Program-made: the position numbers and the translations under genes
Shown: positions 32,974 to 42,193 of the stretch, piece by piece
Layout: each line of letters begins with the position of its first letter
How positions within the stretch are numbered: position 1 is the first letter of the stretch
DNA from: Flavobacterium geliluteum
GTDB lineage: Bacteria > Bacteroidota > Bacteroidia > Flavobacteriales > Flavobacteriaceae
Length of the DNA: 64,000 bases
Assembly (NCBI RefSeq): GCF_017948595.1
Contig: NZ_JAGFBV010000020.1
Span: forward strand, 1-64,000
Reading direction: 5' to 3'
The notes under the pieces: generated by a model
The model's database searches: none
What the model was told of the DNA's origin: nothing
The model's input: only the letters and a program-made list of their open reading frames with translations

Positions 32974-33006
32974 TTTCCTGCAAGGTTTTTAAAACCTTGT
33001 AGGTAT
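32974..33006. repeat. left REP-like palindrome at the RAYT locus
   Basis: Hairpin with 13-bp arms (CCTGCAAGGTTTT and AAAACCTTGTAGG, one G/A difference) around a single base. The 33 bp is the reverse complement of 33701-33733 apart from one loop base. Confidence 0.75.
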
Positions 33007-33073
33007 AAATAAGTTTACCAGTAACTATAAGAAGACCTAAAAGGTTTTCGAAAATGGAAAACATAATAACAGT

Positions 33074-33625
33074 ATGAAATTGGAAGTTTTAGAGAAAGAT
33101 TGTTATTATCATATTTTTAATCGGGGAATTGATGGAGTTACGATCTTTGAAAATGACAATAATAAAATTTATTTTTTAAATCAATTATCAAGATATTCTG
33201 AAGATAAAATATCTATTTTGGCTTATTGTCTTATGAGTAATCACTTTCATCTGGTCATTCGATTAAATACTGAGGAAAAAGAAGTCACTCAATTACTTTC
33301 AAATTTTTTCAATTCTTATGCTAAGGCGTTCAATAAACAAAAAAATAGAACTGGCAGTCTTTTTGAAAAACATTTTAAAAGAATAAAATTAAAGGATAAG
33401 AATTATTTAAAACAATTAATTCTTTACGTTCATTTGAATCCGACACATCATTTTAATTTAGACTTTAAAAGCTATAAATTTTCATCATTTCAAGCTTTTT
33501 TATCCAATAAGGAAACAAAAATAGTACGTGACGAAGTTTTAGAATTATTTGGAGGTTTAGAAAATTTCCTGTTTTGCCATAATCAAAAAAATAATCTTTT
33601 GAATGAAACATATACTTTTGAGTAA
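33074..33625 (+). CDS. REP-associated tyrosine transposase (Y1_Tnp/IS200-like)
   Basis: 183 residues, a single Y1 HUH-type domain. The metal-binding HUH motif is HFH at residues 57-59 (AYCLMSNHFHLVIRL) and the catalytic Tyr is probably Tyr118 in LILYVHLNP. N-terminal YYHIFNRG is typical of RAYT proteins. No OrfB/TnpB is present. The gene is bracketed by two inverted palindromic repeats, as RAYT genes are by their REP sequences. It separates hemE from the rest of the hem cluster. Confidence 0.88.
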   Translation: MKLEVLEKDCYYHIFNRGIDGVTIFENDNNKIYFLNQLSRYSEDKISILAYCLMSNHFHLVIRLNTEEKEVTQLLSNFFNSYAKAFNKQKNRTGSLFEKHFKRIKLKDKNYLKQLILYVHLNPTHHFNLDFKSYKFSSFQAFLSNKETKIVRDEVLELFGGLENFLFCHNQKNNLLNETYTFE

Positions 33626-33700
33626 TACGTTTTGTCTGGAAAGACTTTGAAAACAATATAAAACTGCTGAGAATATTACAGTGTCTAACAACAATAAAAA

Positions 33701-33733
33701 ATACCTACAAGGTTTTTAAAACCTTGCAGGAAA
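33701..33733. repeat. right REP-like palindrome at the RAYT locus
   Basis: Mirror copy of 32974-33006, itself a hairpin with 13-bp arms. The pair encloses about 690 bp with only the transposase gene. It ends 9 bp before the next start codon. Confidence 0.75.
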
Positions 33734-33742
33734 AAGAAAATC

Positions 33743-34126
33743 ATGCTCAACAAAGGTTTAAGAGACGATGAAGCCATTAGAATTGACAATGTCCTTAAAA
33801 CATTGCGGGCTCTTGACTTTCTACCAAAAACATTGTGTGATGATGAACTATTTAGCCTTGAAAATTTATTAAAAGAGTTCGGTTTAAGTATTGAATCTTT
33901 AATAGACTATCAGAAGGATGAATTAATTGAATTATTGCATCGTAATCATTTTGATTTCAATCAATTAGAGCAATTTGCCGATTTTTTGATGGAATTTTCA
34001 AAAGCAGAAAACTATAATTTTGAAGACAAAGCATTAGCTATTTACCAACATATTCAGCAGGAAAGCAGCATTTTTTCCTTTGGGATTAATGCTAAAATAG
34101 CTTCGGCTGCAAACACAAAAAGGTGA
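33743..34126 (+). CDS. hypothetical protein
   Basis: 127 residues, soluble, mostly helical and acidic (LLKEFGLSIESLIDYQKDELIELLH). I do not recognise the family. It overlaps the following acetyltransferase by 4 bp (GTGA), so the two are coupled. Placement inside the hem cluster is the only hint to its role. Confidence 0.7.
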   Translation: MLNKGLRDDEAIRIDNVLKTLRALDFLPKTLCDDELFSLENLLKEFGLSIESLIDYQKDELIELLHRNHFDFNQLEQFADFLMEFSKAENYNFEDKALAIYQHIQQESSIFSFGINAKIASAANTKR

Positions 34127-34674
34127 TTTTTACAGATTTAAAAACAGAAAGAATCGCTACTATTCTTCCGGAAGAGTTTTACAACCTCATCAGGAAGAAT
34201 AAACAACATATCGAAAAGTCTTTTCCTGTTACACTCGCAAGTTGTTTAGATTTAGAAAAAACAAAGGAATTTATTGTTTTAAATCAAAACATAGAAAACA
34301 AAAAAGACGGTTATTTTTTTTATATTAGAAACACCAAAACGAACAATCTAATTGGTTATTTATGTGTAAAAAGTATTAATAATCGCATTTCGAAATGTGA
34401 ATTGGGTTATTTTATAGATAAGGATTTTCAAGGAAAAGGAATTACTTCGCAAGTAGTTTCAGAAGCGTTGGATTTTTGTTTCTGTACATTAAACCTGAAT
34501 AAAGTTTTTATTTGTACATCAAAAATCAACAAAGCCAGTCAGCAGATTGCACTAAAACATCATTTTAAGCAAGAAGGAATATTGCGGGAGGAATTCAAAA
34601 GCGGTAACGGAACATTTGAAGACATCGTTTATTTTGGATTGCTAAAATCAGAATACCATAAACATGAAAGATAA
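34123..34674 (+). CDS. GNAT-family N-acetyltransferase (RimJ/RimL type)
   Basis: 183 residues. GNAT marks: KCELGYFIDKDFQGKGI (acetyl-CoA pyrophosphate loop, near residues 88-106), LNLNKVFICTSKINKASQQIALKHHFKQEG. The start is GTG, overlapping the previous stop as GTGA. The 3' end overlaps the hemF start by 11 bp. Substrate unknown; the RimJ/L group includes acetylases of protein N-termini. Confidence 0.87.
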   Translation: MIFTDLKTERIATILPEEFYNLIRKNKQHIEKSFPVTLASCLDLEKTKEFIVLNQNIENKKDGYFFYIRNTKTNNLIGYLCVKSINNRISKCELGYFIDKDFQGKGITSQVVSEALDFCFCTLNLNKVFICTSKINKASQQIALKHHFKQEGILREEFKSGNGTFEDIVYFGLLKSEYHKHER

Positions 34675-35566
34675 ATTTTACGCCTACATACAACAGTTGC
34701 AAGACCAGATTTGTGCCGGATTAGAAGCCGTTGACGGAACGACAAAATTTCGTGAAGACCTCTGGAAACGTCCGGAAGGCGGTGGTGGAAGAACACGTGT
34801 TATTGAGAACGGAAGTGTTTTTGAGAAAGGCGGCGTTAACATTTCTGCGGTTCATGGAACATTGCCCGAAGCGATGCAGAAAATGTTTGGCGTTGGCGAA
34901 GCCGATTTTTTTGCTTGTGGACTCAGTTTGGTTTTACACCCAAAAAACCCAATGGCACCAACGGTTCATGCCAACTGGCGATATTTTGAAATGTACGATG
35001 AAAAAGGAAATATTATCGAACAATGGTTTGGCGGCGGACAGGATTTAACACCTTATTATTTGTTTGAAGAAGATGCGAAACATTTTCATCAAACGTGTAA
35101 AACCGCTTGCGACCAACACAATCCTGAATTTTATACAAAATATAAAAAACAATGTGATGCTTATTTTTGGAATGCTCATAGAAACGAAGCCCGCGGAATT
35201 GGCGGTTTGTTCTTTGATTATTGCAAAGCAAATGAGCAAATGAGCATGGAAAACTGGTTCAGTTTCGTAACCGAAGTTGGAAATTCATTCTTAGAAGCGT
35301 ATGTTCCGATTGTAGAAAAAAGAAAACACATGCCTTTTACAGCAGAGCAAAGAACGTGGCAGGAAATCCGTCGTGGCCGTTATGTAGAATTCAATTTGGT
35401 TCACGATAAAGGCACGCTTTTCGGACTAAAAACCAACGGAAGAATAGAAAGTATTCTGATGAGTTTGCCTCCGCATGTGCAATGGGTATACGACCATCAT
35501 CCGGAAGCGGGAACCGAAGAAGAAAAACTAATATTAACACTTGAAAATCCTCGAGAATGGATCTAA
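34664..35566 (+). CDS. hemF: oxygen-dependent coproporphyrinogen-III oxidase
   Basis: 300 residues. Decarboxylates coproporphyrinogen III to protoporphyrinogen IX using O2. Signatures: ENGSVFEKGGVN, HANWRYFEMY, WFGGGQDLTPYY and RGRYVEFNLVHDKGT. Implies aerobic haem synthesis, consistent with HemJ. Starts inside the GNAT gene end and its stop overlaps a possible DUF4421 start. Confidence 0.96.
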   Translation: MKDKFYAYIQQLQDQICAGLEAVDGTTKFREDLWKRPEGGGGRTRVIENGSVFEKGGVNISAVHGTLPEAMQKMFGVGEADFFACGLSLVLHPKNPMAPTVHANWRYFEMYDEKGNIIEQWFGGGQDLTPYYLFEEDAKHFHQTCKTACDQHNPEFYTKYKKQCDAYFWNAHRNEARGIGGLFFDYCKANEQMSMENWFSFVTEVGNSFLEAYVPIVEKRKHMPFTAEQRTWQEIRRGRYVEFNLVHDKGTLFGLKTNGRIESILMSLPPHVQWVYDHHPEAGTEEEKLILTLENPREWI

Positions 35567-36501
35567 AAATGATTTATATAGTGTTTTTTGGAGGCGTTTG
35601 TGGGTCTTTTGCCCAAAATGATTCGCTTCAAAATCACTATTTTAAATCATATAATGACAAAATCACGGCGAGTCTTTATTATTTAGATACTTCCAATAAT
35701 TTTCAGATAGGATTTACATCTGATAATCAAAAAAAATACATCGATCTCATTCCAAACCGTAAAGAACAATTGGGTGTAAGTCTGAGTTACAAATTTATTG
35801 ATATGAGTTTTGGATATTCTCCGAGATTTTTTGATGTCAACAAAGACAATTCAGACTCAAAACTATTTAGTTTCAACACCCGGTTTTATTATAAAAAATG
35901 GATGCAGTCGTTTACTTTTATCAATCAAAAAGGCTTTTATGCCAGTGAAGAAAATTTTGAAGTAGCTTTTCCGCGCATGCGTACTACAAAAATCGGAGGA
36001 ACAACTTCTTATATCTTTAATGATCAATTCTCCTATAAAACCTTAGTCAATCAAAATGAATGGCAGACCAAAAGTTCAGGAAGTTTTATTCCGAATTTTT
36101 CGTTTTATTATACTAATTTGAATTTAAACAACGAACCCAATTCATCCAACGGCGATATTTATGTTTTGTCGTTAGCACCCTCTTATTTTTATAATTTTGT
36201 CATCAGCAATCGTTTTTTAATTGGTGCAGGAATAGCATTCGGAGCAGGAATTAATAGTATTGACGGAGATGTTTCGGCTTTGTATGAACTCGATTTGAAT
36301 TTAAAATTGGCTTATAACAAAGATTCCTTTTTTGCCTTTGCGAGTCTAAATAATCTTAATTTTGTTCAAAAAGAATCACCTTCCAACAGATTAAATGACA
36401 ATATTTCGACCATAAAACTTTCGTTGGGCTATCGCTTTGACCCTCCCAACAAAGTACAAGAGGTTTACGAAAAAATAAATCAAAAGATTAAAATTGAATA
36501 A
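35557..36501 (+). CDS. DUF4421-family protein
   Basis: 314 residues, signal peptide (ends CGSFAQ) and repeated amphipathic strands (for example LGVSLSYKFIDMSFGYSPRF, TFINQKGFYA), suggesting an outer-membrane beta-barrel. The pattern fits DUF4421. ATG 35557 overlaps hemF by 10 bp; ATG 35569 is an alternative 2 bp after the hemF stop. Role in the hem cluster unknown. Confidence 0.75.
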   Translation: MDLKMIYIVFFGGVCGSFAQNDSLQNHYFKSYNDKITASLYYLDTSNNFQIGFTSDNQKKYIDLIPNRKEQLGVSLSYKFIDMSFGYSPRFFDVNKDNSDSKLFSFNTRFYYKKWMQSFTFINQKGFYASEENFEVAFPRMRTTKIGGTTSYIFNDQFSYKTLVNQNEWQTKSSGSFIPNFSFYYTNLNLNNEPNSSNGDIYVLSLAPSYFYNFVISNRFLIGAGIAFGAGINSIDGDVSALYELDLNLKLAYNKDSFFAFASLNNLNFVQKESPSNRLNDNISTIKLSLGYRFDPPNKVQEVYEKINQKIKIE

Positions 36502-36526
36502 TCATAATTAATGCCCTTATTTTATA

Positions 36527-36554
36527 TTTAAACCCTGAAAATTTAAACCTTAAA
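36527..36554 (+). repeat. 7-bp-period array upstream of hemB
   Basis: Four heptamers: TTTAAAC, CCTGAAA, ATTTAAA, CCTTAAA, 9 bp before the hemB start codon. Same unit type as the array at 21522-21587. Confidence 0.55.
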
Positions 36555-36563
36555 CAAAAAAAT

Positions 36564-37565
36564 ATGTTCCCATTACAAAGAGGTAGAAGACTACGCGTAA
36601 ATGAATCGATACGCAGTTTGGTTCGCGAAACAACATTAAGCCCAAGTGATTTTATGTTTCCGATGTTTATTGCAGAAGGCGAAAATTATAAAGTAGAAAT
36701 TTCATCAATGCCCGGAATTTATCGCCGTTCGATTGATTTAACTGTTGAAGAAGTAAAAGAACTTTTTGCTTTAGGAATTCGTGCTGTTAATATTTATGTA
36801 AAAGTAGATGAATCGCTAAAAGACAATACGGGTAAAGAAGCCTGGAATGCTGACGGATTAATGCAAAAAGCCATAAAAAGCATCAAAGCTGCGTGTCCCG
36901 AAATGATCGTAATGCCAGATGTTGCACTTGATCCTTACTCAATTTACGGTCACGACGGAATTATCGAAAACGGTGATGTTGCCAACGATATTACCAACGA
37001 AGCCCTTGTAAAAATGGCCGTTTCGCATGCACAAGCCGGAGCAGATTTTGTAGCTCCGAGCGATATGATGGACGGGCGTGTTTTACGCTTACGCGAAGGA
37101 TTGGATGCTGCGGGTTTTCATAATGTGGGCATCATGAGCTATTCTGCTAAATATGCTTCTGCTTTTTACGGTCCTTTTCGTGACGCTTTAGACAGTGCTC
37201 CGAGAGAAGCGGATGTCGTGGTTCCGAAAGACAAAAAAACCTACCAAATGGATTATGCCAATCGTATCGAAGCGATCAAAGAAGCTTTATCTGATGTAGA
37301 AGAAGGAGCCGATATGGTCATGGTAAAACCTGGAATTGCCTATCTGGATATCGTGCGCGAAGTAAAAAATGCTGTAAATGTTCCGGTAACCGTTTTTCAT
37401 GTTTCGGGAGAATACGCTATGATAAAAGCCGCCGCCGAAAGAGGCTGGCTGGACCACGACAAAATCATGATGGAACAATTGATGTGTATCAAAAGAGCCG
37501 GAGCCAGTTTAATATCGACTTACTTTGCAAAAGAAGCGGCAATACTTTTACACAATAACAAGTAG
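36564..37565 (+). CDS. hemB: porphobilinogen synthase (delta-aminolevulinate dehydratase)
   Basis: 333 residues. Condenses two ALA to porphobilinogen. Seen: FVAPSDMMDGRV, the Schiff-base region VMVKPGIAYLDIV and a second conserved Lys region. MPDVALDPYSIYGHDG lacks the Cys-rich zinc triad of animal enzymes, suggesting a Mg-type enzyme. Typical length. Confidence 0.95.
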   Translation: MFPLQRGRRLRVNESIRSLVRETTLSPSDFMFPMFIAEGENYKVEISSMPGIYRRSIDLTVEEVKELFALGIRAVNIYVKVDESLKDNTGKEAWNADGLMQKAIKSIKAACPEMIVMPDVALDPYSIYGHDGIIENGDVANDITNEALVKMAVSHAQAGADFVAPSDMMDGRVLRLREGLDAAGFHNVGIMSYSAKYASAFYGPFRDALDSAPREADVVVPKDKKTYQMDYANRIEAIKEALSDVEEGADMVMVKPGIAYLDIVREVKNAVNVPVTVFHVSGEYAMIKAAAERGWLDHDKIMMEQLMCIKRAGASLISTYFAKEAAILLHNNK

Positions 37566-37599
37566 AAAACAATTCAGCCCTAAACTCAGCTTAAAAATC

Positions 37600-37992
37600 A
37601 TGAAAAAAATACTATTCTTATCTGCGGTTTTAACTTTTGCATCTTGCAAAAAAGAAGAAAAAACAACCATAGATAATTCACAAATCGCAACCGAAGAAGC
37701 TGCTCCAGCTGCAACTCCAGAAGAATTAGGAAAATCAATTTTTGAAGGAAAAGGAAATTGTGTTTCCTGCCATCAGGTCGATCAAAAAGTAATTGGCCCA
37801 AGCATACAAGAAATTGCAAAAACTTATAAAAGCAAAAACGCTGATATTGTAACTTTTCTAAAAGGAAATGCAGACCCCATTGTAGACCCAAGTCAATATG
37901 ATGTTATGAAGACAAACCTTGCGGTGACCAAAGAGATGTCTGATGAAGAACTACTGGCGATTCAAACGTATATTTACAGCCATCTGAAATAA
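37600..37992 (+). CDS. cytochrome c lipoprotein
   Basis: 130 residues. Lipoprotein signal with ASC (Cys16), an Ala/Pro/Glu-rich linker, then a class I cytochrome c domain with CVSCH (Cys54, Cys57, His58) and a likely Met ligand in YDVMKTN. An upstream in-frame ATG (37525) would overlap hemB and lacks a signal peptide, so ATG 37600 is chosen. Probably an envelope electron carrier. Confidence 0.88.
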   Translation: MKKILFLSAVLTFASCKKEEKTTIDNSQIATEEAAPAATPEELGKSIFEGKGNCVSCHQVDQKVIGPSIQEIAKTYKSKNADIVTFLKGNADPIVDPSQYDVMKTNLAVTKEMSDEELLAIQTYIYSHLK

Positions 37993-38030
37993 TACTTATT
38001 TTCTTCAGAACAAACAAATAGATTAAAACA

Positions 38031-38060
38031 AAAACGGCGCTAAATTTTAGCGCCGTTTTT
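38031..38060. terminator. bidirectional terminator, cytochrome c / M13 peptidase
   Basis: 14-bp stem (38031-38044 with 38046-38059, AAAACGGCGCTAAA) with T-runs on both strands between convergent genes. Confidence 0.85.
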
Positions 38061-38075
38061 TACATTTATAAAAGA

Positions 38076-40136
38076 TTACCAGATTTTAACTCTTTTCTCT
38101 GGTTCTACATACATTTTGTCTCCTTTTTTGATTCCGAATGCCTCATAAAAAGCATCCACATTCTGAACCGGCACATACGCTCTGTACATTCCCGGAGAGT
38201 GCGGATCTGTTTTTACTTGACTTTTTATCGCTTCATCTCTAGATTTGGTTCTCCAGACAGTTGCCCAGGAAATAAAGAAACGTTGCTCTGGTGTGTAACC
38301 GTCAATTAAACCCGGATGAGGATTAGATCTCAAGTACAATTGCAAACCATCGTAAGCAGCGTTAATACCACCTAAATCACCGATGTTTTCACCCAAAGTA
38401 AATTTACCATCAACATGAATGCCCGGTAATGGCTCCAAAGCGCTATATTGAGCTGCAAGATCACCACCAAGAGCAGTAAATTGCTTCAAGTCGTCAGCTG
38501 TCCACCAGTCTACGAGATTTCCATCTGCGTTGTAACGAGCCCCTGAATCATCAAAACCATGAGAGATTTCGTGACCAATAACAGCTCCAATTCCTCCATA
38601 ATTTACAGCTTCGTCTGCCTGATAATTATAGAAAGGCGGTTGTAAAATTGCTGCTGGAAAAACAATCTCGTTGTAAGACGGATTAAAATAAGCGTTTACT
38701 GTTTGCGGAGACATCCCCCACTCTGTTTTATCTACTGGCTTGCCTAATTTAGCAAGGTCTTCTTCATAATCCCATTTTGATAAATTTTTCATATTATCAA
38801 AATAAGTCCCACCTTCATTAACATTTTTAAGTGTCAAAGCCGAATAGTCTTTCCACTTATCAGGATATCCAATTTTTACTGTTAGTTTATTCAGTTTCTC
38901 AATAGCTTTTGCTTTTGTTTCGTTAGACATCCAAGGCAAAGCATTGATTCTGTTTTGATACGCCAACATTACATTTGCGATCATATTTTTTGCTTTTTCT
39001 TTTGCTTCAGCAGGAAATAATTTCTCTACATACAATTTTCCTAAAGCCTCTCCAGTTGCACCGTTGATTACCTGCAAAGCCATTTCGTCACGTGGACGTT
39101 GTTTCAAAGCACCAGTTAAAGTCTTTCCGTAGAAATCAAAATTAGCATTTTCGATATCGGTGCTTAACGTAGAAGCAGCTCTATTTAAAACAGTCCATTT
39201 TAGGTACTCTTTCCAAGCTTCTATTTTCTTTTCTGTGAATGTTTTTTCTAAAGCCACCATATAACGTGGTTGAGCAACATTAACGGTGTCTAATTTTGCC
39301 ATTCCGATTCCAGCAAAATATTTCTCCCACTGAATAGAAGGCGTGCTCTTTTTTAAATCGGCAACGGCAGTTGGATTGTATTGTTTTCTGCGGTCTCTTC
39401 TTTCTACACGATCCAATCTTGGAGCAGACATTTCAACTTCTAAAGCTAAAATTTGTTTTGCGCTTTCTTTGGCTTTTGCAGGAGATTCTCCGATAAACTG
39501 TAACATTCTAGCCACGTGCACTTCGTATTTCTCACGTTTTTCTTTAGAATCTTTATCATCAGAATTGTAATAATCTTTATCAGACAATCCTAGAGCTCCC
39601 GGAGTTAAGTTAACAGAATTTTTGTTACTGTTTTTGGCATCTGCTCCAATATAGATTCCAAAGAAACCAAGACCACCTTGAGGCTGCATTTCGATAAGAA
39701 GATTTTGCAAATCGGCTACTGTTTTAATAGCATCTATTTTCTTCAAATACGGTTGAAGCGGCGTTACACCACGTTTGTTTCTTCCAACAGTATCCAAAAT
39801 AGTGTTGTATAAAGCGATGGCTTTACCTTGATCTGTGTTGGATTTGTACTTTGGATTCTTAGACGCTTCTTTTAGAATTTCTAGAGCATCCTTGTCTGTT
39901 TTTTGTCTTAATTCGTTAAAACTTCCCCAAGAATTTCTGTCACTTGGAATTTCAGTTTTATCCAACCAAGTTCCGTTTACAAAACGAAAAAAGTCTTCTG
40001 ACGGACTAATTTTGGTATTCATGTATGATACATTAATACCTGGTTCTTTAGGTTTAGCATCTTGTGCCTGAATTGCTGTAAAAGACAACATTACAGAAAA
40101 AGCACAAAACACCGATTTGTTAAGCTGTTTAATCAT
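38076..40136 (-). CDS. M13-family metallopeptidase (neprilysin/PepO-like)
   Basis: 686 residues with a signal peptide (ends AIQAQ). Zinc-binding HEISH at 522-526 (His522, Glu523, His526) followed by GFDDSGARYNADGNLVDWW, with the third ligand Glu in ENIGDLGG, and NAYFNPSYNEIVFPAAILQPPF before it. Probably an exported endopeptidase for small peptides. Single-gene unit. Confidence 0.94.
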   Translation of the reverse strand: MIKQLNKSVFCAFSVMLSFTAIQAQDAKPKEPGINVSYMNTKISPSEDFFRFVNGTWLDKTEIPSDRNSWGSFNELRQKTDKDALEILKEASKNPKYKSNTDQGKAIALYNTILDTVGRNKRGVTPLQPYLKKIDAIKTVADLQNLLIEMQPQGGLGFFGIYIGADAKNSNKNSVNLTPGALGLSDKDYYNSDDKDSKEKREKYEVHVARMLQFIGESPAKAKESAKQILALEVEMSAPRLDRVERRDRRKQYNPTAVADLKKSTPSIQWEKYFAGIGMAKLDTVNVAQPRYMVALEKTFTEKKIEAWKEYLKWTVLNRAASTLSTDIENANFDFYGKTLTGALKQRPRDEMALQVINGATGEALGKLYVEKLFPAEAKEKAKNMIANVMLAYQNRINALPWMSNETKAKAIEKLNKLTVKIGYPDKWKDYSALTLKNVNEGGTYFDNMKNLSKWDYEEDLAKLGKPVDKTEWGMSPQTVNAYFNPSYNEIVFPAAILQPPFYNYQADEAVNYGGIGAVIGHEISHGFDDSGARYNADGNLVDWWTADDLKQFTALGGDLAAQYSALEPLPGIHVDGKFTLGENIGDLGGINAAYDGLQLYLRSNPHPGLIDGYTPEQRFFISWATVWRTKSRDEAIKSQVKTDPHSPGMYRAYVPVQNVDAFYEAFGIKKGDKMYVEPEKRVKIW

Positions 40137-40337
40137 TTTTGTATATAGTTTTAGGATATATACAAATTTATCGTTATTCTTCTGAACTTACCGTTAAAAT
40201 TCAAAGTTTTTTAAGCAAAAAATATTAATTCTCGCATTTTTATCCTTTCAACACAAAAAACGCAATGATTTTAATAAATAAATTCCCTTTTTTCTGTAAT
40301 ATTTAAAATTGTTTTTGGAATATTTGCCCAACAAAAA

Positions 40338-41273
40338 ATGACCATTTTGAAAGCAAAATTACAAAATGCCTTTTCTAACAGAATTGATGCTATCGGCCTG
40401 CCTATACTGGCATTATGCTGCGTCAGCTTTTTTTGGGGAACAACTTGGCTGGCATCAAAAGAAGGAGTAAAACACATGCCTGCTTTGCAGCTGGCTACAA
40501 TTCGTCAGTTTCTGGGCGGCCTTTTATATGTGCTTTATTTTGTACTTAAAAAAGCACCTTGGCCAAAAGGAAAGCAATGGCGAACTATTCTGGTTTTGGC
40601 ACTTTTAAATTTTGCTTTGAGCAATGGATTAAGCACGTGGGGCGTAAAATACATCAGTAGTGGTTTGGGCGCTATTATTGCAGCCATTTTTCCTATTTGG
40701 ATTGTTATCATTTGTTTTTTTCAGGGAGAAAGAGTGGCCAAACTGGCGATTATTGGTTTGCTCATCAGTTTTGGGGGTATTTGTATTATTTTTATGGATT
40801 ATCTGGCAGATTTTATACGTCCTGAATTTCAATTTGGAATACTATTATCTCTCACAGCGACCGTAACCTGGGCGTTTGGAATTTTGCAGACTACCAAACA
40901 AGCCGTTAATTTCAATCCCTATTTTAGCCTGGGGCTTCAAATGTTACTCTCGAGTTTTATCCTTTTTGTCATTACCGAAGCCACAGGAACCAATATTCCG
41001 TTAAGGCAAATTCCTCCGGCATCATGGTGGTCTATTGGTTATCTCGTAATTGTGGGTTCTGTATTTACGTTTATCGCTTTTATCTACACCTTGCAACACC
41101 TTCCCAAAGAAATCAGCAGTATTTATGTGTACATCAATCCGATTGTTGCGATCGTTCTGGGTTTTTTTATTTTTGGAGAAACACTCACCCAAACTATTGC
41201 GGTTGGTTCTATGGTTACCCTTATCGGATTGTATCTGGTGAATAAATCCATCCGAAAACCGAAGCTAAAATAA
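40338..41273 (+). CDS. EamA/DMT-family transporter
   Basis: 311 residues with about ten membrane helices in two EamA repeats (VSFFWGTTWLASKEGVKHMPALQLATIRQFLGG at the start of the first). Such proteins export or import metabolites; substrate unknown. An unlikely overlapping ORF on the opposite strand (40271-40477) is ignored. Confidence 0.88.
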   Translation: MTILKAKLQNAFSNRIDAIGLPILALCCVSFFWGTTWLASKEGVKHMPALQLATIRQFLGGLLYVLYFVLKKAPWPKGKQWRTILVLALLNFALSNGLSTWGVKYISSGLGAIIAAIFPIWIVIICFFQGERVAKLAIIGLLISFGGICIIFMDYLADFIRPEFQFGILLSLTATVTWAFGILQTTKQAVNFNPYFSLGLQMLLSSFILFVITEATGTNIPLRQIPPASWWSIGYLVIVGSVFTFIAFIYTLQHLPKEISSIYVYINPIVAIVLGFFIFGETLTQTIAVGSMVTLIGLYLVNKSIRKPKLK

Positions 41274-41422
41274 TTTGCTTCAAACTCCTGAATTTTCGGA
41301 GCCATCCAGATGATTTTAATTCGTGAAATATTCCCTTCCAAAAATGACAAGATCCTGTTAAAAACCTTTTTATATAAAGATTTTAAAAACTGCTTTTTGT
41401 ATTTTTGCATCAAATTTTATTT

Positions 41423-42088
41423 ATGAAATCGCTTCTTTACAGATACCGAAAGTTTTTTATTGTTTTGATTGTATTTTCGGTAGTAACTATATCGTTGTTT
41501 TATTCGGCTTTGAAGCCACAAAAAACATTACCCATTTTTAATCCCGCCGATGTAAATCCCGAATTGGTAGACAGTACAGTGCAGTACAAAAGCAAATACC
41601 ACACGATTGCCGATTTCTCGTTTATCAATCAAAACGGAGATACCATCACGCAAAAAAATTACGAAGGAAAGATTTATGTAGCCGATTTTTTCTTTACCAC
41701 CTGTGGCTCTATTTGTCCCAAAATGACGACCAATCTGGCCGAAGTTCAAAAAGCTGTTTTGAATAATCCTAAAGTAATGTTACTCTCTCATACCGTCTTT
41801 CCTGAGGTTGACAGTATTCCAGTTCTCAAAGCTTACGCTATAAAACATGGTGTGGTAAACAGTAAATGGAATTTGGTTACCGGCGACAAAAAAGAAATTT
41901 ACAAAATAGCCCGCAAATCTTACTTGGCGGTAAAACTAGGAAGACCTGACCAATTGTATGATATGGTACATACCGAAAATTTTGTTTTGGTCGATCAAAA
42001 GCGTCGCGTTCGTGGTTTTTATGACGGAACCAACAAAGAAGATATGAAACGTCTTCTGGAAGATATTGATTTTTTATGCCAACAGTAA
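41423..42088 (+). CDS. SCO1/SenC family protein
   Basis: 221 residues: N-terminal membrane anchor (11-29) and a thioredoxin-like periplasmic domain with the copper ligands CGSIC (Cys94, Cys98) and His183 (MVHTENF). SCO proteins deliver copper to cytochrome c oxidase. ATG 41423 gives a clean N-terminus; an ATG at 41405 adds 6 residues. Confidence 0.92.
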   Translation: MKSLLYRYRKFFIVLIVFSVVTISLFYSALKPQKTLPIFNPADVNPELVDSTVQYKSKYHTIADFSFINQNGDTITQKNYEGKIYVADFFFTTCGSICPKMTTNLAEVQKAVLNNPKVMLLSHTVFPEVDSIPVLKAYAIKHGVVNSKWNLVTGDKKEIYKIARKSYLAVKLGRPDQLYDMVHTENFVLVDQKRRVRGFYDGTNKEDMKRLLEDIDFLCQQ

Positions 42089-42160
42089 AAAGAGGTTTTT
42101 TGAGGAAACATTAGTCGGTACAAAACTGTGTTAAATACCTTAATATAAAGAATAATTGTC

Positions 42161-42188
42161 TATTTTTGCAATCTAAATTCAATCTAAA
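42161..42188 (+). promoter_or_regulatory. feoA promoter -7 element and direct repeats
   Basis: TATTTTTG (42161-42168) matches TAnnTTTG. It is followed by two CAATCTAAA copies (42169-42177 and 42180-42188), spaced 11 bp, just before the feoA start. The TCTAAA half-site also appears in the mntH palindrome. Operator role is inferred. Confidence 0.4.
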
Positions 42189-42193
42189 TAAGC

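Noticed and set aside
33074-33625. A complete IS200/IS605 insertion sequence
   Set aside because: There is no OrfB/TnpB, and the flanks are inverted palindromes on each side, which fits a RAYT unit better.
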